DNA of 64,000 nucleotides, taken from assembly GCF_946151075.1 (NCBI RefSeq), contig NZ_CAMGZB010000001.1, positions 598,001 to 662,000 of the forward strand, given 5' to 3'. The stretch comes from Neobacillus sp. Marseille-Q6967 (GTDB lineage: Bacteria > Bacillota > Bacilli > Bacillales > Cytobacillaceae). Position 1 is the stretch's first letter. Each line of letters opens with the position of its first letter. The position numbers and the translations under genes are program-made. The notes under the pieces were generated by a model that was given only the letters and a program-made list of their open reading frames with translations, did no database searches and was not told the DNA's origin. Below are positions 35,791 through 44,488 of this stretch, piece after piece.

Positions 35791-35828
35791 CAAAAAAAAA
35801 TACGGAGGAACGACTGGTTCCCCCGCAT
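35791..35828 (-). terminator. Terminator of the M20 amidohydrolase gene
   Basis: On the minus strand CGGGGGAAC pairs with GTTCCTCCG (one mismatch), followed by A and then a run of eight or more U. Confidence 0.85.
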
Positions 35829-35836
35829 GGGTTTTA

Positions 35837-36934
35837 TTATGCTCTTAAAAGTGTTTCCGCAAGAATACGGGCACCTTTATCAAGCATCGATTGATTAAAT
35901 GTCATTTTGGGATGGTGAAGGCCTGGCTGAAGGTTTGCGCCAATTCCAATCATGGTAGCTTTCAATCTAGGATTTTCTACCGTATAAAAATGGAAATCAT
36001 CACTTCCGGAGGTAACAACCGGCGGAGATAATTTTTCATTGCCTATCACGTGGCGGATGGCTTCAGCGGCGATATTCTCTGCTTCAGCTGATACTTCAGC
36101 CCCAGGGGTAAAATCGCTCCATTTCCACTCGATTTCAACACCAAAAAGATCTTTTATTCCGCTGATTCCATTATCAATCTTGTCCTTTAGTTTTTCTAAA
36201 CTATCATTTTTTTGCGCGCGAACATCGATGGCAAATTCCGCAGAACCCGGGATAATGTTCAAGCTTTCACCGCCTGCGATTATTTTCGTTAATTTAGCGG
36301 AGTAAGACTCAAATGGTGCTAAATAGATTGATTTCACGTATTGATGTATTGCAGTAATCACATCGATCGCATTATTACCCTGCTGCGGTCTAGCTCCGTG
36401 GGCATCGTCTCCCAGCACTTTACCTTCCAGAAAAATGGCCGCCCCGTGGTGGATCGATGGTGAAACTTGTCCTAATCCGAGCTCCTCGATAGGTCGAAGA
36501 TGGATACCAAATAAACGGCTGACATTTTCGATAGCACCCCGTTCTACCATTGAAAGCGCCCCGTTCCCTTTTTCCTCGGCCGGTTGAAAAATAAAACGCA
36601 CTTTCTTGTCCATATTTTTATTTTTCAAATAAAGCAGTGCTCCTAGTACCATCGAAATATTGGCATCGTGTCCGCAAGAGTGGTTGCCCTGCCATACTCC
36701 ATCCACCTCTTGCCAAAGGGCATCGATATCTGCCCTCACGGCTACGACATCTTCCCCGTCGCCGATCTCCGCAATCAGCCCGGTTACATCAGAAAAGCGT
36801 CGATATGTAACCCCGAGTTCGTCTAATATTTCGGCAATTGTTTGAGTCGTTTCAAACTCCTTCCAACTCACCTCGGGATGGGCGTGAAAATGATCGAACC
36901 AAGCAAGTATCTGTTTTTCGTAATCTTCAGTCAA
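35837..36934 (-). CDS. M20-family amidohydrolase
   Basis: A 365-residue cytoplasmic metallohydrolase of the M20D (HipO/IAA-amino-acid hydrolase) type. VAVRADIDALWQ, NHSCGHDANISM (Cys and His ligands) and QPAEEKGNG (Glu pair) supply the di-metal site; the central dimerisation domain starts about residue 185 and SGSDDFHFY carries a late ligand. Members remove an acyl group from N-acyl amino acids or cleave dipeptides. Being next to the NhaC transporter and epimerase supports a scavenging pathway for acylated or D-amino-acid compounds. Confidence 0.87.
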   Translation of the reverse strand: MTEDYEKQILAWFDHFHAHPEVSWKEFETTQTIAEILDELGVTYRRFSDVTGLIAEIGDGEDVVAVRADIDALWQEVDGVWQGNHSCGHDANISMVLGALLYLKNKNMDKKVRFIFQPAEEKGNGALSMVERGAIENVSRLFGIHLRPIEELGLGQVSPSIHHGAAIFLEGKVLGDDAHGARPQQGNNAIDVITAIHQYVKSIYLAPFESYSAKLTKIIAGGESLNIIPGSAEFAIDVRAQKNDSLEKLKDKIDNGISGIKDLFGVEIEWKWSDFTPGAEVSAEAENIAAEAIRHVIGNEKLSPPVVTSGSDDFHFYTVENPRLKATMIGIGANLQPGLHHPKMTFNQSMLDKGARILAETLLRA

Positions 36935-37033
36935 CTCGAAACACTCCTATCCTCGTAAAAAATGAATATACCAATAGTACTACAAAATATCCTGTACCTA
37001 CAATTCTATTTCGGAACCTTGGATAAAAAAGAA

Positions 37034-37062
37034 GGTGTCAGGCACCTGTTAGGCCTGACACC
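37034..37062 (-). terminator. Terminator of alsT made of a repeat variant
   Basis: GGTGTCAGGC and GCCTGACACC form a perfect 10-bp stem with a 9-base loop; six A residues at 37025-37030 give the U-tract on the minus strand. The left arm plus the next bases read GGTGTCAGGCACC, a one-base variant of the dispersed repeat core. Confidence 0.82.
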
Positions 37063-37069
37063 ATGGTTG

Positions 37070-38491
37070 TTATCCGATTTTTTTCATTTTCTTTTCTGGT
37101 GCTTCTTCCCATGCTTCTACGTTTTTTAGACCTTCAATGTTAGACGTATAGAAAACAGGGTCCTGCCCCTTAGCCCGTTGTTTTTTATAATCCGCAAGGG
37201 CTGCGTAAGCAATTTTTCCAAGTAAAGCTACTGCAATTAAATTAATAATGGCCATTAACGCCATGAATAAATCGGCAAGGCTCCATACAAAAGTTAATTC
37301 TGCTAATGAACCAAACGCAACCATCGCAACTACTAGCAAACGGAAACCGTTTAACGCCAGCTTGTTCTTTTTAATAAATTCAATATTGGATTGTGCATAA
37401 TAGTAGTTACCCACAATCGAACTGAAAGCAAACAAGAATACGATGAATGCAAGGAAAATCCCTGCCCATGAGCCTAAAGAACCTTCTAAAGCGTTTTGAG
37501 TTAAGACAATACCATTGGACTCGTCTGAAGTATATAGACCTGACAATAGAATGATAAAGGCCGTAGAGCTACATACAACAAGCGTGTCGAAAAATACTCC
37601 TAAAGCTTGAATTAATCCTTGTTTAACTGGGTGGCTTACTTCTGCTGTTGCAGCAGCGTTCGGTGCACTACCCATACCAGCTTCGTTTGAGAACAAGCCG
37701 CGCTTAATACCGTTCATCATCGCAGCACCAAGCGTACCGCCTGCTACCTGTTCCAATCCAAAAGCACTTTTAAAAATTAATGCAAAAACTGCAGGAAGTT
37801 CGGTAATATTCGTTACCACAATGTATAATGCAATAAGAATGTAAGCACCTGCCATAACAGGTACCATCCACTCTGATACCTTAGCAACTGTTTTTACCCC
37901 GCCAAAAATAATGACCGCAGTAACAATTGATAAGACCACGGCAATAACCGTTTTATCAATACCGAATGAATTATTCAGTGAACTTGTAATGGTATTCGCT
38001 TGAACCGAGTTAAATGCCAACCCAAACGTGATTGAAATAAGGACGGCAAAGGTAATTCCCATCCAACGGGCATTTAAAGCTTTTTCCATATAATAAGCAG
38101 GGCCGCCGCGGTAAGTGTCGCCATCCTTCACTTTATAGATTTGAGCAAGCGTACTTTCCATAAATGCGGATGCAGAACCGATCAGTGCAATTAACCACAT
38201 CCAGAAAACAGCTCCAGGTCCGCCAGTTGTGATCGCAATCGCCACACCGGCAAGGTTTCCTGTTCCTACACGAGAAGCTGTACTAATACAAAAAGCCTGG
38301 AATGATGATATTCCCTTTTTATCACCCTTCGAACCTTCGCCCATAAGCCGGAACATTTCCCCGACCATCCGGAATTGGACAAACTTAGTCCGGAACGTAA
38401 AATAAAGACCTAACCCCACCAACATCACAATCAGAACATACGACCAAAGAATCGTATTCGCACCGTTCATAAAACTCTCAAACAGCTTCAT
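37070..38491 (-). CDS. alsT: Alanine/glycine:cation symporter (AGCS), AlsT-like
   Basis: A 473-residue protein with about 11 membrane segments. FQAFCISTASRVGTGNLAGVA, GAVFWMWLIALIGSASAFME and GLFSNEAGMGSAPNAAATAE are AGCS signatures. B. subtilis AlsT imports glutamine or alanine with sodium. The gene is monocistronic, preceded by a promoter-bearing 395-base gap that also holds a repeat element at 38628-38681; I see no riboswitch there. The terminator is a dispersed-repeat variant eight bases past the stop. Confidence 0.88.
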   Translation of the reverse strand: MKLFESFMNGANTILWSYVLIVMLVGLGLYFTFRTKFVQFRMVGEMFRLMGEGSKGDKKGISSFQAFCISTASRVGTGNLAGVAIAITTGGPGAVFWMWLIALIGSASAFMESTLAQIYKVKDGDTYRGGPAYYMEKALNARWMGITFAVLISITFGLAFNSVQANTITSSLNNSFGIDKTVIAVVLSIVTAVIIFGGVKTVAKVSEWMVPVMAGAYILIALYIVVTNITELPAVFALIFKSAFGLEQVAGGTLGAAMMNGIKRGLFSNEAGMGSAPNAAATAEVSHPVKQGLIQALGVFFDTLVVCSSTAFIILLSGLYTSDESNGIVLTQNALEGSLGSWAGIFLAFIVFLFAFSSIVGNYYYAQSNIEFIKKNKLALNGFRLLVVAMVAFGSLAELTFVWSLADLFMALMAIINLIAVALLGKIAYAALADYKKQRAKGQDPVFYTSNIEGLKNVEAWEEAPEKKMKKIG

Positions 38492-38627
38492 CCCCTAAAC
38501 CCCTCCTGATAGTCTATAATTTTTCAATAATTCTATTTTTAACACTCATAGTCCTAATGTAACAAAATCTCACATGAATGGCAATGTATTATATTACCAT
38601 AATAGTGTTATTAACAGTGACAACTAC

Positions 38628-38681
38628 GGTGACAGGCACCACAAAAAGACAAAAGCCCATTTTGTCCGTCTCCAGTGGACA
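38628..38681. repeat. Dispersed repeat, copy 6
   Basis: GGTGACAGGCACC at 38628-38640, TGTCC at 38663 and GTGGACA at 38675-38681, in the gap between the divergent alsT and ykuK genes. Apart from this and presumed promoters I see nothing else in 38492-38886. Confidence 0.8.
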
Positions 38682-38886
38682 GTAGAAAAAGTTGTTCTCT
38701 TTATTGGAAAAATTTACTTAATTTTAATAATATCTTATCATCCTAAGGAATTCCTTTATCAATCTTATAATGCAGGCGATGGACAAATTTCTTGTTTTTC
38801 CTTTCTTGCTTCTGCACAAGAATAAATTTACTTCCATAAAATAATATTAATAAATGAGAACGACCTTAACTTAAGGAAGGAAAGAT

Positions 38887-39435
38887 GTGGTGCTGAAAAT
38901 GCAAAAATATCAAGTCTTTCATTATTCGTTTCAAAATCTTAGGGAGAAAAGTATGTCGTTTGAGCAGGTGTTCGAAAATATAGTGAAGTTCATGAACTTG
39001 GCCCCCAGCGGGAACTACAAGTTAATGGTGGGGACGGATTCTCAGGTTCATAAACGGCAGACGGTGTTTATCACTGGAATTGTCATTCAAAATGAAGGAA
39101 AAGGCGTATGGGCGTGTATCCGTAAAGTCATCATTCCAAGGAAGATGACCCAGCTGCATGAAAGAATGTCGTTTGAGTTGTCATTGACCGAAGATATCGT
39201 CTCGCTTTTTACGGAAGAGAGAAAAAACCGGCTGATTGAAATTGTTCTTCCCTATTTATATCAAGGGGCTACGTTTACGATGGAAGGTCATATCGATATT
39301 GGAGCCGGCAAGCGGAATAAGACAAGTCAATTTGTCAATGAAATGGTTGCACGGATGGAATCGATGGGAGTTAAGCCGAAAATAAAACCAGATGCCTTTG
39401 TTGCGTCGAGCTATGCCAACCGCTATACAAAATAG
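38887..39435 (+). CDS. ykuK: YkuK family (DUF458, RNase H-like) protein
   Basis: About 182 residues. Strand motif YKLMVGTDSQVHKRQTVFIT with the Asp, then GHIDIGAGKRNKTSQFVNEM and DAFVASSYANRYTK match YkuK of Bacillus, which has a predicted RNase H-like fold with conserved acidic residues; cellular role is unknown. The start may be GTG 38887, GTG 38890 or ATG 38899; AAGGAAGG at about 38873 fits 38887 best. It is followed by a GC-rich hairpin. Confidence 0.85.
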   Translation: MVLKMQKYQVFHYSFQNLREKSMSFEQVFENIVKFMNLAPSGNYKLMVGTDSQVHKRQTVFITGIVIQNEGKGVWACIRKVIIPRKMTQLHERMSFELSLTEDIVSLFTEERKNRLIEIVLPYLYQGATFTMEGHIDIGAGKRNKTSQFVNEMVARMESMGVKPKIKPDAFVASSYANRYTK

Positions 39436-39486
39436 GGCTTGAGCCATGTTGCGTTTGATTAATAAACGCACCGGGGCTCAGGCCCT
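39433..39486 (+). terminator. Hairpin after ykuK
   Basis: AGGGCTTGAGCC pairs with GGGGCTCAGGCCCT, with an inner stem TGCGTTT/AAACGCA. There is no strong T-tract, so termination efficiency is uncertain. Confidence 0.55.
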
Positions 39487-39613
39487 AAATTTGTCAATTA
39501 CACACCCATACCCCTACCTTATATAAACTCTTTACACAGATTTTACACAAGGTTAAGAAATAATTTTCATTATTCAGATAAAATGAAATAAAGTAAGAAA
39601 TTGGAGGGATTGG

Positions 39614-40363
39614 ATGAGGATAGCGGTAGCAGGTGCAGATAAGACTGGATTAATACTAGCAGTGTGTTTGGCGGAAGCAGGTCATCACGTAATATGTTTC
39701 GATTCTAATATTGAAAAAGTGAACATTCTGGAAAAAGGAATATCCCCCATTTATGAGCCCGGGCTCGAATCTTTATTGGAAAAAAATCTATCCAGCAGGA
39801 ATTTACAATTTACCACGGACCCCGCCAACGCATTTTCGGAAGTTCAAATCATTTTTATTGCTGTCGAAACCCCAGAGAAACAAGATGGGTCACCTGATTT
39901 ATCCTACATATACGCGGCTTGTTATACGATAGCCGACCATATGGAAAACAATCTAATCGTCTGTTTGAAAAGCAAGGTTCCTGTTGGAACTGCCAATGAA
40001 GTAAAACAAATCATCGATATTCGAAGACCATCTCATCTTCAAGTAAATGTTTCAGTAAATCCGTATTTTCACCGAGAGGGCTCAGCAATCATGGACTTCT
40101 TTCTAAACGATAGAATTGTAGTTGGTACCGATAACCCTGAAGCCGCCTCTATTATGGAGCAGCTATTTCTACCATTAAAAATTCCAATATTTTTTACCGA
40201 TATAAAAAATGCAGAAATGATTCAATATGCATCCTATAGGTTTTATGAAACTAAAATGAGCTTTTTGAATGAGATGACTCATCTTTGTGAAAAAGTTGGA
40301 GCAAATTTTAAAGAGGTGGCTTATGGGATAGGTATGGATTACCAATCAGGCCGCAAGAGCTAA
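39614..40363 (+). CDS. Truncated UDP-glucose 6-dehydrogenase-like protein
   Basis: A 249-residue protein equal to only the N-terminal NAD domain and part of the central helix of UDP-glucose/UDP-ManNAc dehydrogenases, which are normally about 430-450 residues. ISPIYEPGLESLLEKN, VPVGTANEV, REGSAIMDFFLNDRIVVG and the helix AEMIQYASYRFYETKMSFLN align with the family. The nucleotide loop is degenerate (AGADKTGL for GLGYVGL). It stops at GIGMDYQSGRKS, just before the catalytic Cys motif GGSCFPKD, so dehydrogenase activity is not expected. No continuation is found in other frames downstream. Either a gene remnant or a repurposed domain. Confidence 0.75.
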   Translation: MRIAVAGADKTGLILAVCLAEAGHHVICFDSNIEKVNILEKGISPIYEPGLESLLEKNLSSRNLQFTTDPANAFSEVQIIFIAVETPEKQDGSPDLSYIYAACYTIADHMENNLIVCLKSKVPVGTANEVKQIIDIRRPSHLQVNVSVNPYFHREGSAIMDFFLNDRIVVGTDNPEAASIMEQLFLPLKIPIFFTDIKNAEMIQYASYRFYETKMSFLNEMTHLCEKVGANFKEVAYGIGMDYQSGRKS

Positions 40364-40410
40364 GTTAAATGGCGGATAACATCTAAAAATTTCTATTATA
40401 AAAATTCAGC

Positions 40411-40464
40411 CCGATTCCCTGCTGCTTTAACAAATTTTAGCACTAGGGAATCAGGCATTTTTTT
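40411..40464 (+). terminator. Terminator after the truncated dehydrogenase gene
   Basis: GATTCCCT and AGGGAATC pair across a 24-base loop, followed by AGGCA and seven T. Confidence 0.75.
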
Positions 40465-40590
40465 ATGGTAATTCTGGCTTCGTAAATACAGGCGGCTTTC
40501 CACTATCCTATCTACTCACCATTATAAAATTGGTATCAGTAAAAAAGAGCCTCATAATGTGAAGAAATTCGCAACCCTGCAACGCGGGAC

Positions 40591-40670
40591 TGTCCATCTG
40601 TGGTGGACAGTGTCCACAAGCGGTGCCTGTCACCCGTTTCTATCATCGTTTCTATCATCGTTTTATCAAC
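40591..40670. repeat. Dispersed repeat copy 7 with a 12-bp triplication
   Basis: TGTCCA at 40591, GTGGACAGTGTCCAC at 40603-40617 and GGTGCCTGTCACC at 40622-40634, then three 12-bp units: CGTTTCTATCAT at 40635 and 40647 and the diverged CGTTTTATCAAC at 40659. The alkaline phosphatase stop codon (40666-40668) lies in the third unit. The 40364-40665 gap otherwise holds only the upstream terminator. Confidence 0.85.
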
Positions 40671-42024
40671 GTTTAAACAGTTCAAAGATGATTTTAGCTT
40701 GGTCGGTGTTGTCGATTTTACCTGCAAGGCGTTGGCTTTCTGGGCCGTATGCGTAGACGTTGACGTCTTCACCGGTGTGCCCTCTTGTTGTCCAGCCTGT
40801 CAGAGAGCGGGTGTTGATGATTTGCTCGATGCTATTGTCGATATTTTTTTGTTTTCCGGTCCTCGCAGCAGCCTGAACGGTTTGGATCTCCTGCTCCGTT
40901 AACGGAAGATTTATGTATTTTGCTAAGGTAGCTCTGACATCGGCCCCCTTAGCGATTTGCTCCGCCATAAAATCCGGGGTTCGCTTGATTTCTTTCACGA
41001 CTGAACTAAACCAGTTATACTGGCCATTTGAGCCAATTGTAAAACCTCCTGTGGAATGGTCGGCGGTGGCGATTACTAACGTTTCTCCGTCCCTTTTAGC
41101 AAAGTCCAACGCCACTTTAAACGCCCTTTCAAAGTCCTCCATCTCACTCATTGCAGCAACAATATCATTATCATGACCAGCCTTATCAATCTGACTGCCT
41201 TCTACCATTAAAAAGAATCCATCTTTCTGTTTGTTTAACCTCTCGATTGCCGACACCGTCATATCTGCTAGCGATGGCACACTGTCCGGACGGTCGAGCA
41301 TTTTCGGCATTCCTGCCTTTGCAAATAACCCCACGACTTGCCTGCTCGTATCTTTTTTCATCTCTTCTACAGTAGTTACGTAACTGTAGCCATCTCTTTT
41401 AAATTCCTCTACCAGATTACGGTCCTTTCGGATTAATAACTCTGATCCTCCTCCGAGCAGAACATCTATTTTATGTTTGCCATTTATTTTTTCATCAAAA
41501 TAATCATCAGCTATTCCCTTCATATTATTACGATTAGGATCATGGGCCCCGAAGGCCGCAGGCGTTGCATGTGGAATCGGGGCTGTCACTACAAGCCCCG
41601 TTGCTTTTCCAACCTCTTTTGCGGCTTCTAGGACCGTTTTTAATTCCTTCTGATCATTTCCAACAGCAATGGCGGCATTATAGGTTTTTACACCCGTTGC
41701 CATGGCGGTTGCTGAAGCAGCGGAATCCGTTACATTATATCTAGAGTCGTTAGGATAGGTAGATTGCTGACCCACCAAATATTGATCAAAGAGAGTGGCA
41801 TCCATCTCTCTCGTTTTAGGATTATCCTTAAAATATCGAAAGCCTGTAGAATAGGAAACTCCCATTCCATCTCCGATTAAAAAAATAATATTTTTTACCT
41901 TCCCCGTTTCGTTAGTCCTGGTATCATCTTTTCCTGTTGCCTTACACGCCCCTGAAAAGGTAGTGAGCATCGCAAAAAATATTGTAACCTTCAATATCTT
42001 TTTTCCCAGCTGTCTTTTGAACAT
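40666..42024 (-). CDS. Secreted alkaline phosphatase
   Basis: About 452 residues. IIFLIGDGMGVSY gives a metal-ligand Asp, VTDSAASATAMATGVKT holds the nucleophile Ser, and HATPAAFGAHD, GSQIDKAGHDND and IATADHSTGG supply the remaining zinc/magnesium ligands. It hydrolyses phosphomonoesters outside the membrane. The N-terminus is a signal peptide with TTFSGACKATG; the Cys may be lipidated although the lipobox is not ideal. The upstream in-frame ATG at 42120 is rejected because AGGGGGA lies seven bases before 42024. No Pho box was confidently seen. The last two codons are encoded in a repeat. Confidence 0.9.
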   Translation of the reverse strand: MFKRQLGKKILKVTIFFAMLTTFSGACKATGKDDTRTNETGKVKNIIFLIGDGMGVSYSTGFRYFKDNPKTREMDATLFDQYLVGQQSTYPNDSRYNVTDSAASATAMATGVKTYNAAIAVGNDQKELKTVLEAAKEVGKATGLVVTAPIPHATPAAFGAHDPNRNNMKGIADDYFDEKINGKHKIDVLLGGGSELLIRKDRNLVEEFKRDGYSYVTTVEEMKKDTSRQVVGLFAKAGMPKMLDRPDSVPSLADMTVSAIERLNKQKDGFFLMVEGSQIDKAGHDNDIVAAMSEMEDFERAFKVALDFAKRDGETLVIATADHSTGGFTIGSNGQYNWFSSVVKEIKRTPDFMAEQIAKGADVRATLAKYINLPLTEQEIQTVQAAARTGKQKNIDNSIEQIINTRSLTGWTTRGHTGEDVNVYAYGPESQRLAGKIDNTDQAKIIFELFKR

Positions 42025-42221
42025 TTTTTTCCCCCTAAAAAAGAATTCACCCTTCAGTTTTCCTCCTGTTACTAGCTTTATCCATTTTAAAGTATGCAAC
42101 CCAAGTCCTATGCAACTCAAAAATTATTGTAGTAAGAGTAAATTATTATTGAAATGAAAATCCTACAGATGAAAAGAAAACCAGTTTATCCTTATATTTT
42201 TTAAAAATTTCAAAAAACATT

Positions 42222-42250
42222 TTGACATTTTTCTAAAGAGTAGGTATATT
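42222..42250 (+). promoter_or_regulatory. Sigma-A promoter of the NSS transporter operon
   Basis: TTGACA at 42222-42227 and TATATT at 42245-42250 with a 17-base spacer, about 60 bases before the start codon. Confidence 0.8.
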
Positions 42251-42312
42251 AATATAACAAATAAGTTATCTGAATTTTTACAAAAGATAGAAAGATTTAG
42301 GGGGATACTAAC

Positions 42313-43818
42313 ATGGAAAACCGTCAGCAATGGAGTTCACGATATGGTTTTATCTTAGCCGCTGTTGGTTCAGCGGTAGGTTTGGGAAATATATGGAGGT
42401 TTCCAGCCGTTGCTTATGAAAATGGAGGAGGAGCCTTTTTCTTACCTTACTTGTTCGCGATTTTAACAGCAGGGATTCCTATTTTAATCCTGGAATTCAC
42501 CATCGGTCATAAATATAGAGGGTCGGCTCCTTTATCACTATTCAGATTTAATAAGAAAGCAGAATGGCTAGGATGGTGGCAGCTTTTAATCGCATTTGTT
42601 ATCTGTACTTATTATGCCGTTATCATTGCCTGGGCTGTAAAATATACAATCTATTCTTTTGGTACACAATGGGGTTCAGACCCTGGAAGCTTCTTATTCG
42701 GAGATGTATTGCAGTTAGCTGAAAAACCGGGCCAAGTTGGAGGCTTAGTATCTGGTATTGTTATTCCATTACTTTTTGTTTGGGCCGTCACTCTTTTTGT
42801 CTTATATCGCGGCGTATCAAAAGGAATTGAGAAATTAAATAAAATTTTCATCCCTACTCTAGTTGTTATGTTTTTGGTGATTGTTGTTCGCGCACTGACT
42901 TTAGATGGTGCCGTTCAGGGATTAAATGCTTTCTTTAAACCAAACTGGGATTTGATTTTAGATGGAAAAGTCTGGATTGCAGCTTATGGACAAATCTTCT
43001 TCTCTTTATCGATCGGATTTGCGATTATGCTTACGTATTCCAGCTACCTGCCTAAAAAATCGGATATCAATAATAACGCGTTTATTACAGCTTTTGCGAA
43101 TTCTGGATTTGAATTATTAGCAGGGATTGGGGTTTTTGCCGCACTTGGCTTTATGGCCAGCCAGCAGGGGGTTGCTGTTGAGGACGTAGTGAGCAGCGGT
43201 GTTGGACTTGCTTTCGTTGTCTTCCCTAGCATCATCAATGAATTCCCTGGTATGAATGGATTTTTTGGAGTATTGTTCTTCCTTTCATTGGTTTTTGCAG
43301 GTATGACATCACTTATTTCAATCGTAGAGACATTTGTAGCCGGGATTCAAGAGAAGTTTCAGGTATCCCGTACAAAAGCAGTATTATCAAGCGGGCTGAC
43401 AGCCACGGTAATCTCTTTACTTTTTGCATCAAAAGGCGGACTTTACTTCCTTGATGTTGTCGATTATTTCATCAACAACTTTGGAGTAGTAACCGCGGGA
43501 TTAGTCGAAATCATTTTAGTTGCATGGGTTTTCAAAGGACTTGGCGGTCTGCAGTCACATACAAATGCCATCTCTGATCTGCGTATCGGCGCTTGGTGGA
43601 AAATTTGCATCAGTGTTGTAACACCTCTAGTTCTTGGCTATATGATGTTTGATAATATCCGTCAGAACTTAAAGGAAAATTACGAAGGATACCCAACAGA
43701 GCTTATCCTATACGCAGGTGTTCTAGTAGTTGCCGCAAGTGTAATTGGAGGAATCCTCCTTTCAAAGAAAAGCTGGAAATCCAATGTAAATAATTTTGAA
43801 AAAAGGGAGGATGCTTAA
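42313..43818 (+). CDS. Sodium-dependent transporter (NSS/SNF family), MetP-like
   Basis: A 501-residue protein with about 12 membrane segments. RYGFILAAVGSAVGLGNIWR and FPAVAYENGGGAFFLPYL form the first sodium and substrate site of the LeuT fold. NSS proteins import amino acids with sodium. The gene is followed one base later by a 36-residue MetS-type subunit gene, an arrangement described for the methionine/alanine transporter MetPS of Corynebacterium; substrate here is therefore likely a neutral amino acid. Confidence 0.92.
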   Translation: MENRQQWSSRYGFILAAVGSAVGLGNIWRFPAVAYENGGGAFFLPYLFAILTAGIPILILEFTIGHKYRGSAPLSLFRFNKKAEWLGWWQLLIAFVICTYYAVIIAWAVKYTIYSFGTQWGSDPGSFLFGDVLQLAEKPGQVGGLVSGIVIPLLFVWAVTLFVLYRGVSKGIEKLNKIFIPTLVVMFLVIVVRALTLDGAVQGLNAFFKPNWDLILDGKVWIAAYGQIFFSLSIGFAIMLTYSSYLPKKSDINNNAFITAFANSGFELLAGIGVFAALGFMASQQGVAVEDVVSSGVGLAFVVFPSIINEFPGMNGFFGVLFFLSLVFAGMTSLISIVETFVAGIQEKFQVSRTKAVLSSGLTATVISLLFASKGGLYFLDVVDYFINNFGVVTAGLVEIILVAWVFKGLGGLQSHTNAISDLRIGAWWKICISVVTPLVLGYMMFDNIRQNLKENYEGYPTELILYAGVLVVAASVIGGILLSKKSWKSNVNNFEKREDA

Positions 43819-43819
43819 C

Positions 43820-43930
43820 ATGTCAGCTAGTGCACTTACCATGATGATAGTCGGAATGGTTATACTTTGGGGAGGTTTGGCAGCCAGCATTTACAATGTT
43901 GTGAGAGTTTCAAGAAAAGCATCCAAATAA
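43820..43930 (+). CDS. metS: MetS-type small subunit of the NSS transporter
   Basis: A 36-residue protein, MSASALTMMIVGMVILWGG followed by LAASIYNVVRVSRKASK, with a single transmembrane helix and a basic tail. GAGGATGC provides the ribosome site inside the end of the transporter gene, one base before this start. Matches the MetS/NSS small-subunit family in length, helix and GG-LxxSIxN pattern. Confidence 0.88.
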   Translation: MSASALTMMIVGMVILWGGLAASIYNVVRVSRKASK

Positions 43931-43966
43931 AAAGATTGAGCAGTGAAAACTGCTCAATCTTTTTTT
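43931..43966. terminator. Bidirectional terminator between metS and the thioesterase gene
   Basis: AAAGATTGAGCAG and CTGCTCAATCTTT form a perfect 13-bp stem with a 6-base loop and a T-tract on the plus strand and A-tract on the left. Confidence 0.92.
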
Positions 43967-44366
43967 ATCTTTTAGCAACGACTTCTAGATTTAAAAGTGC
44001 AGAACCACTCAATAACTCCCGCACTTCATCTGGAACAGAAACTTTCGTGCGCTTTTCCCGGTCTATGGTGGCAAGTACCACCTCGGCAAAAGCTACGTCG
44101 TCACCGCGCTGGTTAGTCACTGTCTGCTTTAAAGTAAAGCTCGTATTCCCTACGCGCTCCAGCACAGTTTGAATTTGAAGTTTATCCTGGTCGAATATCT
44201 CTTTTTTAAAATCAGCACCAATATGTACTAAAACCGCCTCTACCCTCAATAAAATACAGTATTTATACCAGTCCCTGCGGGCATCGTCTAAGTACTCATA
44301 AAGCTTTACATTACTAACATGAAATTTATCCGATTCCGCTATGATCTCTATTTCGGAAAAAACCAT
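43965..44366 (-). CDS. Acyl-CoA thioesterase, 4HBT hot-dog fold
   Basis: A 133-residue protein. VKLYEYLDDARRDWYKYC in the first helix and HIGADFKKEIFDQDKLQIQT in the strand region fit 4-hydroxybenzoyl-CoA thioesterase-like (YbgC/FadM) proteins, in which an Asp near residue 27-28 is catalytic. It hydrolyses a CoA thioester of unknown chain. It is monocistronic, convergent with the transporter genes, with a GGAAGGGGG ribosome site. Confidence 0.8.
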   Translation of the reverse strand: MVFSEIEIIAESDKFHVSNVKLYEYLDDARRDWYKYCILLRVEAVLVHIGADFKKEIFDQDKLQIQTVLERVGNTSFTLKQTVTNQRGDDVAFAEVVLATIDREKRTKVSVPDEVRELLSGSALLNLEVVAKR

Positions 44367-44443
44367 ATTGTGTCCCCCTTCCTTTTAAGGTACTAATTCG
44401 ATAAATCGAAGTAGAACCCTTTTTTTAAAAAATGAATATCCTG

Positions 44444-44484
44444 AAAAAAGAAGGCCTGGCTCAATGGAAACTGAACCAGGCCTT
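44444..44484 (-). terminator. Terminator of the psuK-psuG remnant
   Basis: AAGGCCTGG-TCA arms pair with TGA-CCAGGCCTT; on the minus strand a TTCTTTTTT tract follows. The terminator is intact although the gene ahead of it is not. Confidence 0.85.
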
Positions 44485-44488
44485 ATCA

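Noticed and set aside
42025..42120. N-terminal extension of the alkaline phosphatase to 42120
   Set aside because: It would put a hydrophilic leader before the signal peptide, and the AGGGGGA ribosome site fits ATG 42024.
42121..42312. S-box or other riboswitch ahead of the MetP-like transporter
   Set aside because: Only a clear sigma-A promoter is seen; no conserved aptamer stems and only about 60 bases from promoter to start codon.
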